Part shown: piece by piece, positions 45,774 to 55,006 of the stretch | How positions within the stretch are numbered: the stretch's first letter is position 1 | Layout: each line of letters begins with the position of its first letter | Origin: Spirosoma montaniterrae | Lineage (GTDB): Bacteria; Bacteroidota; Bacteroidia; Cytophagales; Spirosomataceae | NCBI RefSeq assembly: GCF_001988955.1 | Contig: NZ_CP014263.1 | Coordinates: 1,860,001 to 1,924,000 of the forward strand | Length of the DNA stretch: 64,000 bases | Direction: 5' to 3' | Made by a program: the position numbers and the translations under genes | Notes under the pieces: generated by a model | What the model saw: the letters and a program-made list of their open reading frames with translations, nothing else | The model's database searches: none | What the model was told of the DNA's origin: nothing

Positions 45774-46787
45774 ATGACCAGCGAACCCTTTATTGCAGCT
45801 TTGAAATACCAATTTCTGTGGTGGTTCGGAATCGGATTAGTAGCACTAAGCACATTGCTCATTCCTTTTCTAATCGCCACAGACAATACACCCAACCTCG
45901 ACCTGCTGCTTACAAGTTATTCCATCGCTGGTTTTTTCTGGATTGGGCTGCTATACGAATCCGGCAAGCGAACAACGGCTGTTACGCTGCATCCAGAAGG
46001 TTTTGCAGTAAAAAAAGCAGGTCGCTCAGCCCGGCATTTTCTCTACTCGGCGATACAAAGCCATAACGAACGGCCAAACTACAACCGCCAGGGAAGTTTC
46101 AGCGAGTTAACTATTTACCTGCCTGGCTATTGGTTCGCTGTTCGGTCGAATGAGTTCACCGACTATGAGTACCTGAAATCAGTGTTAACACAGTATGGGC
46201 AAGCAATGATCTATCGGCCCGCGCTGACACTACCGGAACGCAACTGGCTGAGAGTCGCCATCGTTGCACTGGTGGGGCTGATTCTTGCCAACATGGCATT
46301 TGGCTATCTGGCTCACGATGAAGCGAATCCCAACCCGGCCCGGCTCAAAACCCTCCCGGTTGTGGTCGCAGAGGTCAAAGCGCAATACGTCAAAAGCAGG
46401 TTCAAAGGCGTGAGCATTTGTTCGCCCGACTGTTCCGGGATTACGTTCTACGTAGCCCGCCGTCATTACGAAGCCGCCATCGACACCTTGCCAGAAACCA
46501 TTGTTGCGGGTATGCTTATTGAGTTGTTGATTCGGGAAAGCGACTACCGCAAGAAAATAGCGAAGACCCAGCCACTGACCTTTGGCGATAAATACACGGG
46601 TGATTTTGACGAGGTCAACGTCTTTGGTGTGCGGCAGGGCAGTTGGGTTCGGGTCAGAAGTAGCCAGCCCGTCTACGAACCTACGCATACGAAACCCCAT
46701 CAGCGGGCGATGCTGCTCAGTTTTCTACTCCTGCTATGCTGGACCGGCTGGGTACAGATTGACCGGTACGTCGTGCTGCGAATTTAA
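45774..46787 (+). CDS. Membrane protein with a YcxB-like cytoplasmic region
   Basis: A 337-residue protein with two N-terminal helices (about 11-37 and 48-62), a soluble strand-rich segment (TTAVTLHPEGFAVKKAGRSARHFLYSAI) that looks like a bacterial PH domain, a third helix at about 163-180 (VAIVALVGLILANMAFGYLA), a domain with CSPDC and a last helix at the C-terminus. I do not recognise a named family. It starts 27 bp after the thioesterase and is probably co-transcribed. Function unknown. Confidence 0.65.
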   Translation: MTSEPFIAALKYQFLWWFGIGLVALSTLLIPFLIATDNTPNLDLLLTSYSIAGFFWIGLLYESGKRTTAVTLHPEGFAVKKAGRSARHFLYSAIQSHNERPNYNRQGSFSELTIYLPGYWFAVRSNEFTDYEYLKSVLTQYGQAMIYRPALTLPERNWLRVAIVALVGLILANMAFGYLAHDEANPNPARLKTLPVVVAEVKAQYVKSRFKGVSICSPDCSGITFYVARRHYEAAIDTLPETIVAGMLIELLIRESDYRKKIAKTQPLTFGDKYTGDFDEVNVFGVRQGSWVRVRSSQPVYEPTHTKPHQRAMLLSFLLLLCWTGWVQIDRYVVLRI

Positions 46788-46921
46788 CAAACTCAGATTT
46801 ACGTCCGTCTCTCTACGCGCCGGGTTCACTCTTTTCGAATTGCGGCACATATCGGCTTCTTCCGTACCTTCGCAGTCCCGAAACCGGCTTATCGAAGCCT
46901 ACTCGTCAACACGCGGAACCT

Positions 46922-49189
46922 ATGCAGCAGAAAATACGGCGCGAAGATGCCCTCGACTACCACGCCAAAGGAAGGCCCGGCAAGCTCGAAGTCGTGCCAA
47001 CCAAAGAGTATAACACCCAGCGCGACCTCTCGCTGGCCTATTCGCCGGGCGTGGCCGAACCCTGCCTCGCCATCGAAGCCAACCCCGACGACGCCTATAT
47101 CTACACCGCCAAAGGCAATCTGGTAGCCGTAATCTCCAACGGCACCGCTGTGCTGGGCTTGGGCGACATTGGCGCAGCCGCCAGCAAACCCGTCATGGAG
47201 GGTAAGGGGCTACTATTCAAGATTTACGCCGACATCGACGTGTTCGACATTGAACTGAATACCAAAGACGTCGATGAATTTGTGCGGACGGTTACGATTC
47301 TCGAACCTACGTTCGGGGGCGTCAACCTCGAAGACATCAAAGCACCCGAATGTTTCGAAATCGAAGAACGGCTGCGTCGCGACATGAACATTCCGGTCAT
47401 GCACGACGATCAGCACGGCACGGCCATTGTGAGCGGGGCGGCTCTGCTCAATGCGCTCGAACTGGTTGATAAACAGATTGAAACAGCGAAGTTCGTGTTT
47501 CTGGGAGCCGGGGCTGCGGCCATTTCGTGTGCCCGGCAGTACGTGGCCCTCGGTGCCAAAACCGAAAACATTGTGATGTTCGACGTGAACGGCCCGCTCC
47601 GCACCGACCGCACCGACCTTAACGACATTACCCGACCGTTTGCCACTAATCGCGACATCCGCACAGTGGCCGAAGCGTTCGTCGATGCCGACGTGTTTGT
47701 GGGTTTGTCGAAAGGCAACATCGTCACGCAGGACATGATTCGGTCGATGGCCCGCGACGCGGTTGTGTTTGCCATGGCGAACCCCACGCCCGAAATCAGC
47801 TACGACGATGCCCGTGCCGCCCGGCCTGATATTATCATGGCAACGGGCCGCTCCGACTACCCCAATCAGGTCAACAATGTGCTGGGCTTTCCGTACATTT
47901 TCCGGGGTGCGCTCGACGTGCGGGCCACGGAGATCAACGAAGCCATGAAATTAGCCGCTACCTACGCACTGGCCGACCTCGCCAAAAAATCCGTTCCCGA
48001 CATTGTGAATCTGGCCTATGGGCAGGATAATCTGATGTTTGGGCGCAATTATATTTTGCCCAAACCTGTTGATCCGCGACTGCTGGCAACGGTAGCCCCG
48101 GCAGTGGCGAAAGCCGCGATGGAGTCGGGTATGGCGCGGTTGCCGATTACCGACTGGGAAGCCTACGAAACGCAGCTTGCCCGGCGGCTCGGCCACGACA
48201 ACCAGATTTCGCGGGTGATTCTGAACAAAGCCAAAACCAATCCGAAGCGGGTGGTTTTTGCCGATGCCGAAAATCTGAAAGTGCTGAAAGCGGCTCAGCA
48301 GGTGCGCGACGAGGGCATTGCCTTCCCGATTTTGCTTGGCGAAGTGGCTAAAGTACAGCAGATTATTCTCGACAGCGGGCTTGATCTGGGCCAGATTCCA
48401 ATTATCGACCCCCGTTCGCCCGAACAAAATGATCTCATCGACCGCTTTACGGCCCTGTATTTCGACAAACGCAAACGCAAGGGCGTGAACGCGACCGAGG
48501 CCCGGAAGCTGATGTATTACCGCAACTACTTCGGAGCGATGATGGTGGAGACAGGCGAGGCCGACGCGCTGATTTCGGGTCTGACCCGCTCCTACCCCGA
48601 TACCATCCGGCCCGCGTTGCAGGTGATTGGCAAGGAGCCGGGCGTGCAGAAAGTGGCGGGTATGTACATTCTGCTCACTAAACGCGGGCCGCTGTTTTTC
48701 TCCGACACAACGGTGAACTTCAACCCCACCGCCGAAGAAATTGTGGAGATTACCGAGATGACAGCCCGCGCCGTGGAGCGGTTCAACATCAAGCCGCGCA
48801 TCGCCCTCGTAACGTATTCCAACTTTGGCAGCGCGAAGGGCGACGACGCCGAGAAGATGAACCGGGCGGTCGAGACGTTACAGCGAAAACATCCCGATTT
48901 AATCGTAGATGGCGAAATTCAGGCGCACTTAGCCTTCAATACCGAACTGCTGCAACAGAATCACCCGTTCAGCAAACTCGTGGGCGAGGGAGCCAACACG
49001 CTGATTTTCCCGAACTTATCGGCAGCCAACATCGCCTACAACCTCATGAGCGAAACCGCCGGGTTCGACACCATCGGCCCGATTTTGCTCGGCATTCGTA
49101 AACCCGTTTATGTACTTCAACTCGGCTCTTCCGAACGCGAAATCGTCAATATGGTGGCGATTGCCGTGGTCGAAGCGCAAGGTAAATAA
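46922..49189 (+). CDS. maeB: NADP-dependent malic enzyme, MaeB type
   Basis: A 755-residue two-domain enzyme that decarboxylates malate to pyruvate with NADP reduction. The malic part (1-425) has [12 protein letters not shown], the metal-site [14 protein letters not shown] (here [13 protein letters not shown]) and the NAD-binding [12 protein letters not shown]. The C-terminal part (about 430-755) is a phosphotransacetylase-like regulatory domain ([41 protein letters not shown]), as in E. coli MaeB, where it binds acetyl-CoA. It is followed by a GATGAGTGAT palindrome. Confidence 0.95.
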   Translation: MQQKIRREDALDYHAKGRPGKLEVVPTKEYNTQRDLSLAYSPGVAEPCLAIEANPDDAYIYTAKGNLVAVISNGTAVLGLGDIGAAASKPVMEGKGLLFKIYADIDVFDIELNTKDVDEFVRTVTILEPTFGGVNLEDIKAPECFEIEERLRRDMNIPVMHDDQHGTAIVSGAALLNALELVDKQIETAKFVFLGAGAAAISCARQYVALGAKTENIVMFDVNGPLRTDRTDLNDITRPFATNRDIRTVAEAFVDADVFVGLSKGNIVTQDMIRSMARDAVVFAMANPTPEISYDDARAARPDIIMATGRSDYPNQVNNVLGFPYIFRGALDVRATEINEAMKLAATYALADLAKKSVPDIVNLAYGQDNLMFGRNYILPKPVDPRLLATVAPAVAKAAMESGMARLPITDWEAYETQLARRLGHDNQISRVILNKAKTNPKRVVFADAENLKVLKAAQQVRDEGIAFPILLGEVAKVQQIILDSGLDLGQIPIIDPRSPEQNDLIDRFTALYFDKRKRKGVNATEARKLMYYRNYFGAMMVETGEADALISGLTRSYPDTIRPALQVIGKEPGVQKVAGMYILLTKRGPLFFSDTTVNFNPTAEEIVEITEMTARAVERFNIKPRIALVTYSNFGSAKGDDAEKMNRAVETLQRKHPDLIVDGEIQAHLAFNTELLQQNHPFSKLVGEGANTLIFPNLSAANIAYNLMSETAGFDTIGPILLGIRKPVYVLQLGSSEREIVNMVAIAVVEAQGK

Positions 49190-49193
49190 ATTT

Positions 49194-49290
49194 TAGTGAT
49201 GAGTGATGAACGATAAGTGATGAGTAGCTGACGCAACAAGCACTTATCACTTATCACTTATCACTCATCACTCATCACTCATCGTTCGTC
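49194..49290. repeat. Long palindrome, GATGAGTGAT family
   Basis: TTAGTGATGAGTGATGAACG and its inverse (CACTCATCACTCATCGTTCG) enclose AGCTGACGCAACAAGC. It fills the tandem gap between the malic enzyme stop (49189) and trpS start (49294). It shares words with 43262-43353. Confidence 0.92.
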
Positions 49291-49293
49291 ACT

Positions 49294-50268
49294 ATGAGAA
49301 TCTTAACTGGTATTCAATCGAGCGGGCGACCGCATCTGGGAAATATTCTGGGGGCCATTAAGCCCGCCGTTGATTTGTCGCTGCAACCCGGCAACGACTC
49401 GTTTCTGTTCATTGCCGACCTGCATTCGCTTACGAGCCTGCGCGACGGCACCACCCGGCGCGAATACGTCCGGGCCATTGCCGCTACCTGGCTGGCGTTT
49501 GGGCTTGATACTAACCGGAGTACCTTCTGGCGGCAGTCGCGGGTGCAGGAGCATACTGAACTGTACTGGTATCTGAACTGCTTCACGCCCAAGCCAATGC
49601 TTGAAAATGCTACGTCGTTTAAAGACAAGTCGGAGAAGGGGCTGGAAGCCAACGCGGGGCTGTTTACCTACCCGGTGTTGCAGGCGGCTGATATTCTGCT
49701 GTACGACGCTGAAGTCATCCCGGTTGGCAAAGACCAGCGGCAGCATATCGAAATGACCCGCGACATTGCCGGGACACTCAACCGGGCCGTGGGCGAGGCC
49801 ATTCTGGTACTGCCCGAGCCGCGTATCGACGAACGGCTGATGGTGATTCCCGGCATCGACGGGCAGAAAATGAGCAAGTCGTACAACAATTACATCGACA
49901 TCTTCCTGCCTGAAAACGAGTTATGGAAGGTGGTTAAGAAAATAAAATCGGATTCGACCCCGCTCGAAGAACCGAAGAATCCCGACACGGATATTACGTT
50001 CCAGTTGTTTTCGCTGCTGGGGTCGGATGAGCAGATTCAGGAGCAGCGCAGTTTGTACGAAGCGGGCGGCTACGGCTACGGACAGGCCAAAAAAGCGTTG
50101 TACGAGCTGATTATTCAGAAATATGCTACCGAGCGCGAGCGGTTCAACTATTACATGCACGAAAACCCCGACGCGCTGGAAACCGAACTCCAGGCGGGCG
50201 AAGAAAAAGCCCGCGCCGTGGCCCGCCAAACCATTCGTCGGGTGCGCGAAAAATTAGGCTTTAGCTGA
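49294..50268 (+). CDS. trpS: Tryptophanyl-tRNA synthetase
   Basis: A 324-residue class I synthetase: RILTGIQSSGRPHLGNILGA holds the HIGH-like motif (PHLGN), VIPVGKDQRQHIEMTRDIA the tryptophan pocket and DGQKMSKSYNN the KMSKS loop. The length is normal for bacterial TrpRS. The start at 49294 follows the palindrome directly, so its 5' UTR is probably repeat-derived. Confidence 0.96.
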   Translation: MRILTGIQSSGRPHLGNILGAIKPAVDLSLQPGNDSFLFIADLHSLTSLRDGTTRREYVRAIAATWLAFGLDTNRSTFWRQSRVQEHTELYWYLNCFTPKPMLENATSFKDKSEKGLEANAGLFTYPVLQAADILLYDAEVIPVGKDQRQHIEMTRDIAGTLNRAVGEAILVLPEPRIDERLMVIPGIDGQKMSKSYNNYIDIFLPENELWKVVKKIKSDSTPLEEPKNPDTDITFQLFSLLGSDEQIQEQRSLYEAGGYGYGQAKKALYELIIQKYATERERFNYYMHENPDALETELQAGEEKARAVARQTIRRVREKLGFS

Positions 50269-50340
50269 TTACCAACACCGTTAGTAGATCAGAGCCAACG
50301 GTGAACTTTAAACCCTTAACCTCGAACAACGCAATACGCT

Positions 50341-51255
50341 ATGCTTTCTCTCGGCTTTGTATCGGCCATTCTCGCCGATTATGACCTGAACTCAGTGCTG
50401 AAATTCGCGTCGGAACACCGTTTCAAATGCGTTGAACTGATGTGCTGGCCCGCCGATAACGCCGATGCCCGCCGGTATGCAGGTGTCACGCACATCGACG
50501 TCGACAATCTGAACGTCAGGCAGATACGCGATCTGGCGCGGCAGCACGGCGTTCAAATTTCGGGCTTAGGCTACTATCCCAACCCGCTCGACCCCGACCC
50601 GGAGAAGGCTGAGTTTTACCGCGAACACATCAAGAAAATAATCCGGGCGGCTGCCAAACTTAACGTGCCGGTGGTAAACACATTTATTGGCCGCAATCCG
50701 TCGCTCAGTATGGCCGACAACCTGAAACTGTTTGCCGACCACTGGCCGGGCATTGTAAAAGCGGCCGAAGAAAATAACGTAAAAATCGGCATCGAAAACT
50801 GCCCGATGTGGTTTACAGACGACGAATGGCCGGGTGGTAAAAATCTGGCTACTACGCCCGCTGTCTGGGATCGCATGTTTGAGATTATCCCGTCGCGGGC
50901 GTTGGGGCTGAACTACGACCCCAGCCACCTGATCTGGCAGATGATGGACGAAGTTCGGCCCATTTACGATTACCGCGACCGCCTGCACCACATTCACCTC
51001 AAAGACGTAAAACTGTATCGCGACAAGCTAAACCGGGTGGGCATCATGGCGAACCCGCTCGAATACCATTCGCCCAAGTTGCCCGGCCTCGGCGACGTGC
51101 GCTGGCGTGATTTCTTCGCGGCCCTGACCGACGTGCGCTACCGGGGGCCAGTCTGTATTGAAGTAGAAGACAAAGCCTACGAAGGCAGTTTCGCCGACGT
51201 GCAAACCGCCATCCTAACCGCCCGAAACTACCTAAGCCAGTTTTTAGTGCTATGA
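50341..51255 (+). CDS. Sugar phosphate isomerase/epimerase-like TIM barrel
   Basis: A 304-residue xylose isomerase-like (AP endonuclease 2) barrel. Metal ligands appear as Glu in FKCVELMCWP, His/Glu around IGIENCPM, Asp/His in LNYDPSHLIWQ and His in HHIHLKDVK, with a late Glu in CIEVEDKAY. This is the standard set for divalent-metal sugar epimerases and isomerases. No signal peptide. It is 72 bp after trpS and could be co-transcribed, but I see no functional link. Confidence 0.88.
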   Translation: MLSLGFVSAILADYDLNSVLKFASEHRFKCVELMCWPADNADARRYAGVTHIDVDNLNVRQIRDLARQHGVQISGLGYYPNPLDPDPEKAEFYREHIKKIIRAAAKLNVPVVNTFIGRNPSLSMADNLKLFADHWPGIVKAAEENNVKIGIENCPMWFTDDEWPGGKNLATTPAVWDRMFEIIPSRALGLNYDPSHLIWQMMDEVRPIYDYRDRLHHIHLKDVKLYRDKLNRVGIMANPLEYHSPKLPGLGDVRWRDFFAALTDVRYRGPVCIEVEDKAYEGSFADVQTAILTARNYLSQFLVL

Positions 51256-51349
51256 TGGTCAAGGGCAATCTTCCTATCTTTACCGCAGATGAATACGAAT
51301 ACCGACACGCGACGTATAGCACAAGATTGAACGAAATCGTTGGTTAACT

Positions 51350-51781
51350 ATGAATAAATTCACCGTTTTTCTGGTCATCGTTTGCCTCTGTTCAACCGTT
51401 ACGCTGGCGCAACGCTCTGCTCCTGTCGCTATCGTTGATTTTGTCAAAATCCTTAACGGACGGCAGCAGGAGGCTATTTTTTACTACGAAAACAACTGGA
51501 AAGTTTATCGGGAAGTCGCGCTGGAGAAAGGGTATATCAAAGGATATAAACTAATGAGAACAGCATCTGATTCTACAGCCAACTTCGACTTGATGCTAAT
51601 TACAGAATATACTGACAGTTTACAGTACAATTTGAGCGAAGAACGATTTCAACAGATCATCAAAGACAGAAGTCCCAATGGCTCAAAGCTGCTGAATGAT
51701 TATAAACCGGGTGATTTTCGGAAGAATCTGTTTTTCAAGAAGAGCCGAATCCTATTGGAAGGTGGCTTGAACCGAAAATAA
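51350..51781 (+). CDS. Small secreted protein of unknown function
   Basis: A 143-residue protein with a signal peptide (MNKFTVFLVIVCLCSTVTLA). The mature part (EAIFYYENNWKVYREVALEKGYIKGYKLM ... FDLMLITEYTDS) has the rhythm of NIPSNAP/dimeric alpha-beta barrel proteins, a weak inference. A TATCTTTA box lies about 70 bp upstream. It is somewhat more AT-rich than its neighbours. Confidence 0.7.
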   Translation: MNKFTVFLVIVCLCSTVTLAQRSAPVAIVDFVKILNGRQQEAIFYYENNWKVYREVALEKGYIKGYKLMRTASDSTANFDLMLITEYTDSLQYNLSEERFQQIIKDRSPNGSKLLNDYKPGDFRKNLFFKKSRILLEGGLNRK

Positions 51782-51811
51782 ACGCACCGCTTCCTATTAT
51801 CTGTGCGCCCC

Positions 51812-52378
51812 ATGCGCGAAACGCTGAACTATCTCGATACGCAACTTTTCCTCTGGCTCAACGGCCAACACGCCCCCTGGCTCGACGGGCCGATGGTATT
51901 TGCCACCGAGCGCAATAGCTGGTTTCCGTTCTACGCCGTGCTGATTGGCTGGCTGGCCGTGCGTTACCGCAAACAGGCCTTCGGTATGATTCTCGCCCTC
52001 GTTGCCGCCGTTGCCATCAGCGACCAAACGGCGTCGGCTCTACTAAAACCCCTCACCCATCGGCTGCGACCCTGTCACGAACCGGCTCTGCAACAACTGA
52101 TTCATCCGGTACTGGAATGTGGCGGCTTATACGGTTTTGCATCCTCACACGCGGCCAATACGTTTGCGCTGGCAACGGGCGTGTGGCTGCTGGTCGGGCG
52201 GCAGTACCCGGCTGTTAAATGGCTGTATCTGTGGGCGTTCTGGGTATCGTATAGCCGCCTGTACGTGGGCGCACACTACCCGCTCGACCTGCTGGCGGGC
52301 GCGGGCATAGGCACATTGGCGGCTGCGGGCTGCGTGGCCCTGTACCGACGCTGGCAGATGCGTAACCTTATCGTATAG
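51812..52378 (+). CDS. PAP2-family membrane phosphatase
   Basis: A 188-residue integral membrane phosphatase with five or six helices. The three catalytic motifs are present: KPLTHRLRP, FASSHAANTFA (acid/base His) and SRLYVGAHYPLDLLAG (nucleophile His). It probably removes phosphate from a lipid such as undecaprenyl pyrophosphate or phosphatidic acid. The ATG at 51812 is preferred over the GTG at 51803. Confidence 0.9.
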   Translation: MRETLNYLDTQLFLWLNGQHAPWLDGPMVFATERNSWFPFYAVLIGWLAVRYRKQAFGMILALVAAVAISDQTASALLKPLTHRLRPCHEPALQQLIHPVLECGGLYGFASSHAANTFALATGVWLLVGRQYPAVKWLYLWAFWVSYSRLYVGAHYPLDLLAGAGIGTLAAAGCVALYRRWQMRNLIV

Positions 52379-52435
52379 CCCTAACAATACCTATAAACAC
52401 AGGTTCATTATGTATAGGCAGCGAACAATAATGTT

Positions 52436-53665
52436 ATGCTGACCATGCACCTGATGACCATCAACGTTACTGAAAATCAAAGTTTTACGCCTGCAAAACG
52501 CTATCTATTTCCTGTTCCGCCCAATACCCGGCTTCATACCACCGTAATTGTTCCGGTTCGGAATGAAGCGCACCACCTCGCTCAAACGCTCGATGCACTC
52601 CGGCAGCAGGCGAACCCCGATGGTTTATTACTACATCCAGCTTGTTTCGAAGTCTTGCTATTAGCCAATAATTGTACCGACGACTCCTATGAAATCGCGG
52701 TTCGCTACCAGCAACGTTTTCCCGATTTCCGGCTGCATGTGGCTCAGATTCAGTTGCCGCCCCAGCACGCCAACATCGGTACGGTTCGGCGTATGCTTAT
52801 GGATGAAGCTCATCGGCGGCTTACCAATCTTGGCAAACGCAACGGCATTATTGCGTCTACCGATGGCGATACGGTAGTCGATAAACTGTGGCTGCATCAT
52901 ATCGTGCGCGAAATTTCGGCGGGCAGCGATGCCGTTGGCGGTCGCATCCTGACCCAACCCGATAAAAGCCACGTTCGGCTGTTTCACCTGCGCGACGTTA
53001 CGTACCGCACCCTGATAGCCCGCGCTGAAAGTCTGTTCGACCCTTGCCCACACGATCCCTGGCCGCGTCATTTTCAGCACTTTGGAGCCAGTATTGCCGT
53101 TACCTGCCAGACGTATGAGCGCGTAGGCGGTTTGCCCGTAAAGCCGTTTCTGGAAGACGAAGCCTTCTACCGTGCTTTGATTCGGATGGATGCTAAAGTT
53201 CGACAGAGTCCGCACGTAAAAGTGTTTACGTCAACCCGGATACAGGGCCGTGTGGCGGTGGGGTTCTCGGAGCAACTGCGCTGCTGGTCCGACATGAGCC
53301 GGGTCGGGCAGTGTCAACTGGCCGAACCTGCCGACGCCGTTTTGGCACGGCTGAACGCCCGGCGTCAACTGCGCTTGTGCTGGTCGGCTCAAACCGTTTC
53401 GTTGAACGACATAGAACCTATAGCCCAAACCTTGCACATCGACCCGCTTTGGTTAGCCAGTGAAATCAGCAAATACCGTTACTTCGGGGAACTTTGGGAA
53501 AACATAGAGGAAAAAATGACGAGCGGTTTGTGGAGCCAACGCTGGCAGCCCGTGCCGATTGTTGACGCCATTCGGGAATTGAGAAAACTTATCCGTCAGT
53601 CCGTACCTGCGAATGAACCGTTCGCGATACAAGATCCAGCCGATAACTATCTGTGCGCTGGTTGA
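52436..53665 (+). CDS. Family 2 glycosyltransferase of a four-gene cassette
   Basis: A 409-residue GT2-type enzyme without transmembrane segments. It has TTVIVPVRNEAHHLAQTL for the nucleotide, a DGD in ASTDGDTVVD as the metal motif, and FLEDEAFYRALIRMDAK near the catalytic base position. The donor and acceptor are unknown. Its 3' end overlaps the convergent methyltransferase gene by 77 bp. The same four families (GT2, methyltransferase, PIG-L, acyl-CoA dehydrogenase-like) are, to my knowledge, often neighbours in other bacteria, which supports a joint pathway. Confidence 0.85.
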   Translation: MLTMHLMTINVTENQSFTPAKRYLFPVPPNTRLHTTVIVPVRNEAHHLAQTLDALRQQANPDGLLLHPACFEVLLLANNCTDDSYEIAVRYQQRFPDFRLHVAQIQLPPQHANIGTVRRMLMDEAHRRLTNLGKRNGIIASTDGDTVVDKLWLHHIVREISAGSDAVGGRILTQPDKSHVRLFHLRDVTYRTLIARAESLFDPCPHDPWPRHFQHFGASIAVTCQTYERVGGLPVKPFLEDEAFYRALIRMDAKVRQSPHVKVFTSTRIQGRVAVGFSEQLRCWSDMSRVGQCQLAEPADAVLARLNARRQLRLCWSAQTVSLNDIEPIAQTLHIDPLWLASEISKYRYFGELWENIEEKMTSGLWSQRWQPVPIVDAIRELRKLIRQSVPANEPFAIQDPADNYLCAG

Positions 53666-54197
53666 GCAGGTGCGTAAGCGGTTGACCTTCGCCCGTTGCA
53701 GCCATAAACAGGTCGTGAACCTGGTCGCCGGTGAGCGGGTAATCGGGTACGAACGGTGTCCAGTGTACGAGTAGCAGATGCCCGCCATCAGCAAGGTGAT
53801 CGATAAGAAGTTGCCGCGCCCGCGTCAGGTCGTCCAGCGACAGGTAATAACCGACTTCCGACAAAACAATCAGGTCGAACATCTGATCCGGGAAATCAGT
53901 CGGAAAGCTGTGTTGCGCTACCGTTACGTGGGCATACGGCGCAAGCCGCTGGCGAGCCGTTTGAAGCGGCAGTTCGCTGGCATCGACCGACAGCAGCCGT
54001 TCGCACCGATGGGCGAACATTTCGCTTAGTACACCAATCGAGCAGCCAATTTCGTAGGCGTTCTGATACCGCTCACTGGGCAGGGCGGCTATGGTAGCCT
54101 CGTACTTAGCGCGTTCGTAAGGGCTGGTTTCAAACGACCACGGATCGGTATTGGCCCGGTACACGTCGTCGAAATAGGTAGTTGGCAATGTTTTCAT
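53589..54197 (-). CDS. NodS-like SAM-dependent methyltransferase
   Basis: A 202-residue methyltransferase. YFDDVYRANTDPWSFETSPY and ERYQNAYEIGCSIGVLSEMF match the NodS family; the glycine motif EIGCSIG binds SAM. NodS methylates the deacetylated glucosamine nitrogen of Nod factors, and here a PIG-L deacetylase lies directly upstream, so N-methylation of an amino sugar is a reasonable guess. Its start sits in a 22-bp sequence also present at the end of the PIG-L gene. Confidence 0.85.
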   Translation of the reverse strand: MKTLPTTYFDDVYRANTDPWSFETSPYERAKYEATIAALPSERYQNAYEIGCSIGVLSEMFAHRCERLLSVDASELPLQTARQRLAPYAHVTVAQHSFPTDFPDQMFDLIVLSEVGYYLSLDDLTRARQLLIDHLADGGHLLLVHWTPFVPDYPLTGDQVHDLFMAATGEGQPLTHLLNQRTDSYRLDLVSRTVHSQVRTDG

Positions 54198-54265
54198 AAC
54201 GTTGGTTTTTCTTCTCAGGGCGGGTTTCCACCCGCGTTACGTCTTCATAACGTTGGCTTTTCTTC
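54193..54265. repeat. 22-bp direct repeat flanking a small hairpin element
   Basis: TTCATAACGTTGG followed by T or C and TTTTCTTC occurs at 54193-54214 and 54244-54265 (21 of 22 bases identical). The 29 bp between hold GCGGGTTTCCACCCGC, a 6-bp stem with a 4-base loop. Each copy carries the stop or start codon of one of the two genes, so both stayed intact. Confidence 0.85.
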
Positions 54266-55006
54266 CAGAAACAGTTCCCTCGGTGCCTTGAAATGCGTCA
54301 GTAATTCGGGCGACAAATAAAACCCGGCGGGGTCGTCGTCAATCAGGCGCGTCACTTGCGAGCGATGCGCGGCAATGGCCCGATCACGCTGCTCCAGCAC
54401 CCGGTCGATGGGTACGCGCCAGACAATCATCTCGTCGGGGCGGGGCATATCGGTTTCGCTGCCTAATTCCCAAAGCCAGATCAGGTATTCAAACACGCGG
54501 GGTCGGGCGCGGTGGTGCTCCAGGGCGGTCCGCAACAACTGCCACGATGCGCGGTGGTCGGGGTGCGGGTCGCGACGCCACGGAGCGAAAATAGTGGCGG
54601 GGCGTAACGTTCGCAGCAGGTTCGCAACAAACGCAGCGGCACTGGGAAAGTCGGGATTATCGGGCAAGGGTACGCTTCTGTCTTTCAGGCGCATGAACGT
54701 GGCATTTTCGGGCGGCACGTTCAGAACACGCAGCGCATCGAGGGCTTCGGCTTCGCGCAGGTCACGCAGACGCTCGGCAGGATAGCCGGGCGAATTGGGG
54801 TGCGACATTGTACCGTCGCTCACGAACAGCACATGTACGGGTATGTTGCGTTCGCGAAGCCGGGCAATGGTCCCCCCACAGCCCAGCGATTCATCGTCGG
54901 GGTGCGGAGCAATAACCAGCACGGAGTCCATTTTCTCGAGATCGCCGGTGGGCATAGCACGGGCACGCTGGTCTAATACGGTGGATTTGTCAATGCCAGA
55001 TGTCAT
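54245..55006 (-). CDS. PIG-L family deacetylase
   Basis: A 253-residue LmbE/PIG-L zinc hydrolase. VLVIAPHPDDESLGCGGT carries the His-Pro-Asp-Asp zinc motif, and PWRRDPHPDHRAS supplies the second His. Members remove acetyl groups from N-acetylglucosamine in GPI anchors, mycothiol and bacillithiol. From ATG 55006 it overlaps the end of the acyl-CoA dehydrogenase-like gene by 17 bp, showing translational coupling. It is the second gene of the minus-strand trio. Confidence 0.9.
   Translation of the reverse strand: MTSGIDKSTVLDQRARAMPTGDLEKMDSVLVIAPHPDDESLGCGGTIARLRERNIPVHVLFVSDGTMSHPNSPGYPAERLRDLREAEALDALRVLNVPPENATFMRLKDRSVPLPDNPDFPSAAAFVANLLRTLRPATIFAPWRRDPHPDHRASWQLLRTALEHHRARPRVFEYLIWLWELGSETDMPRPDEMIVWRVPIDRVLEQRDRAIAAHRSQVTRLIDDDPAGFYLSPELLTHFKAPRELFLEEKPTL

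Noticed and set aside
53589..54197. Nodulation gene cluster
   Set aside because: The methyltransferase resembles NodS, but there is no NodA, NodB or NodC of the rhizobial type and the organism is a Bacteroidota. Only the chemistry is comparable.
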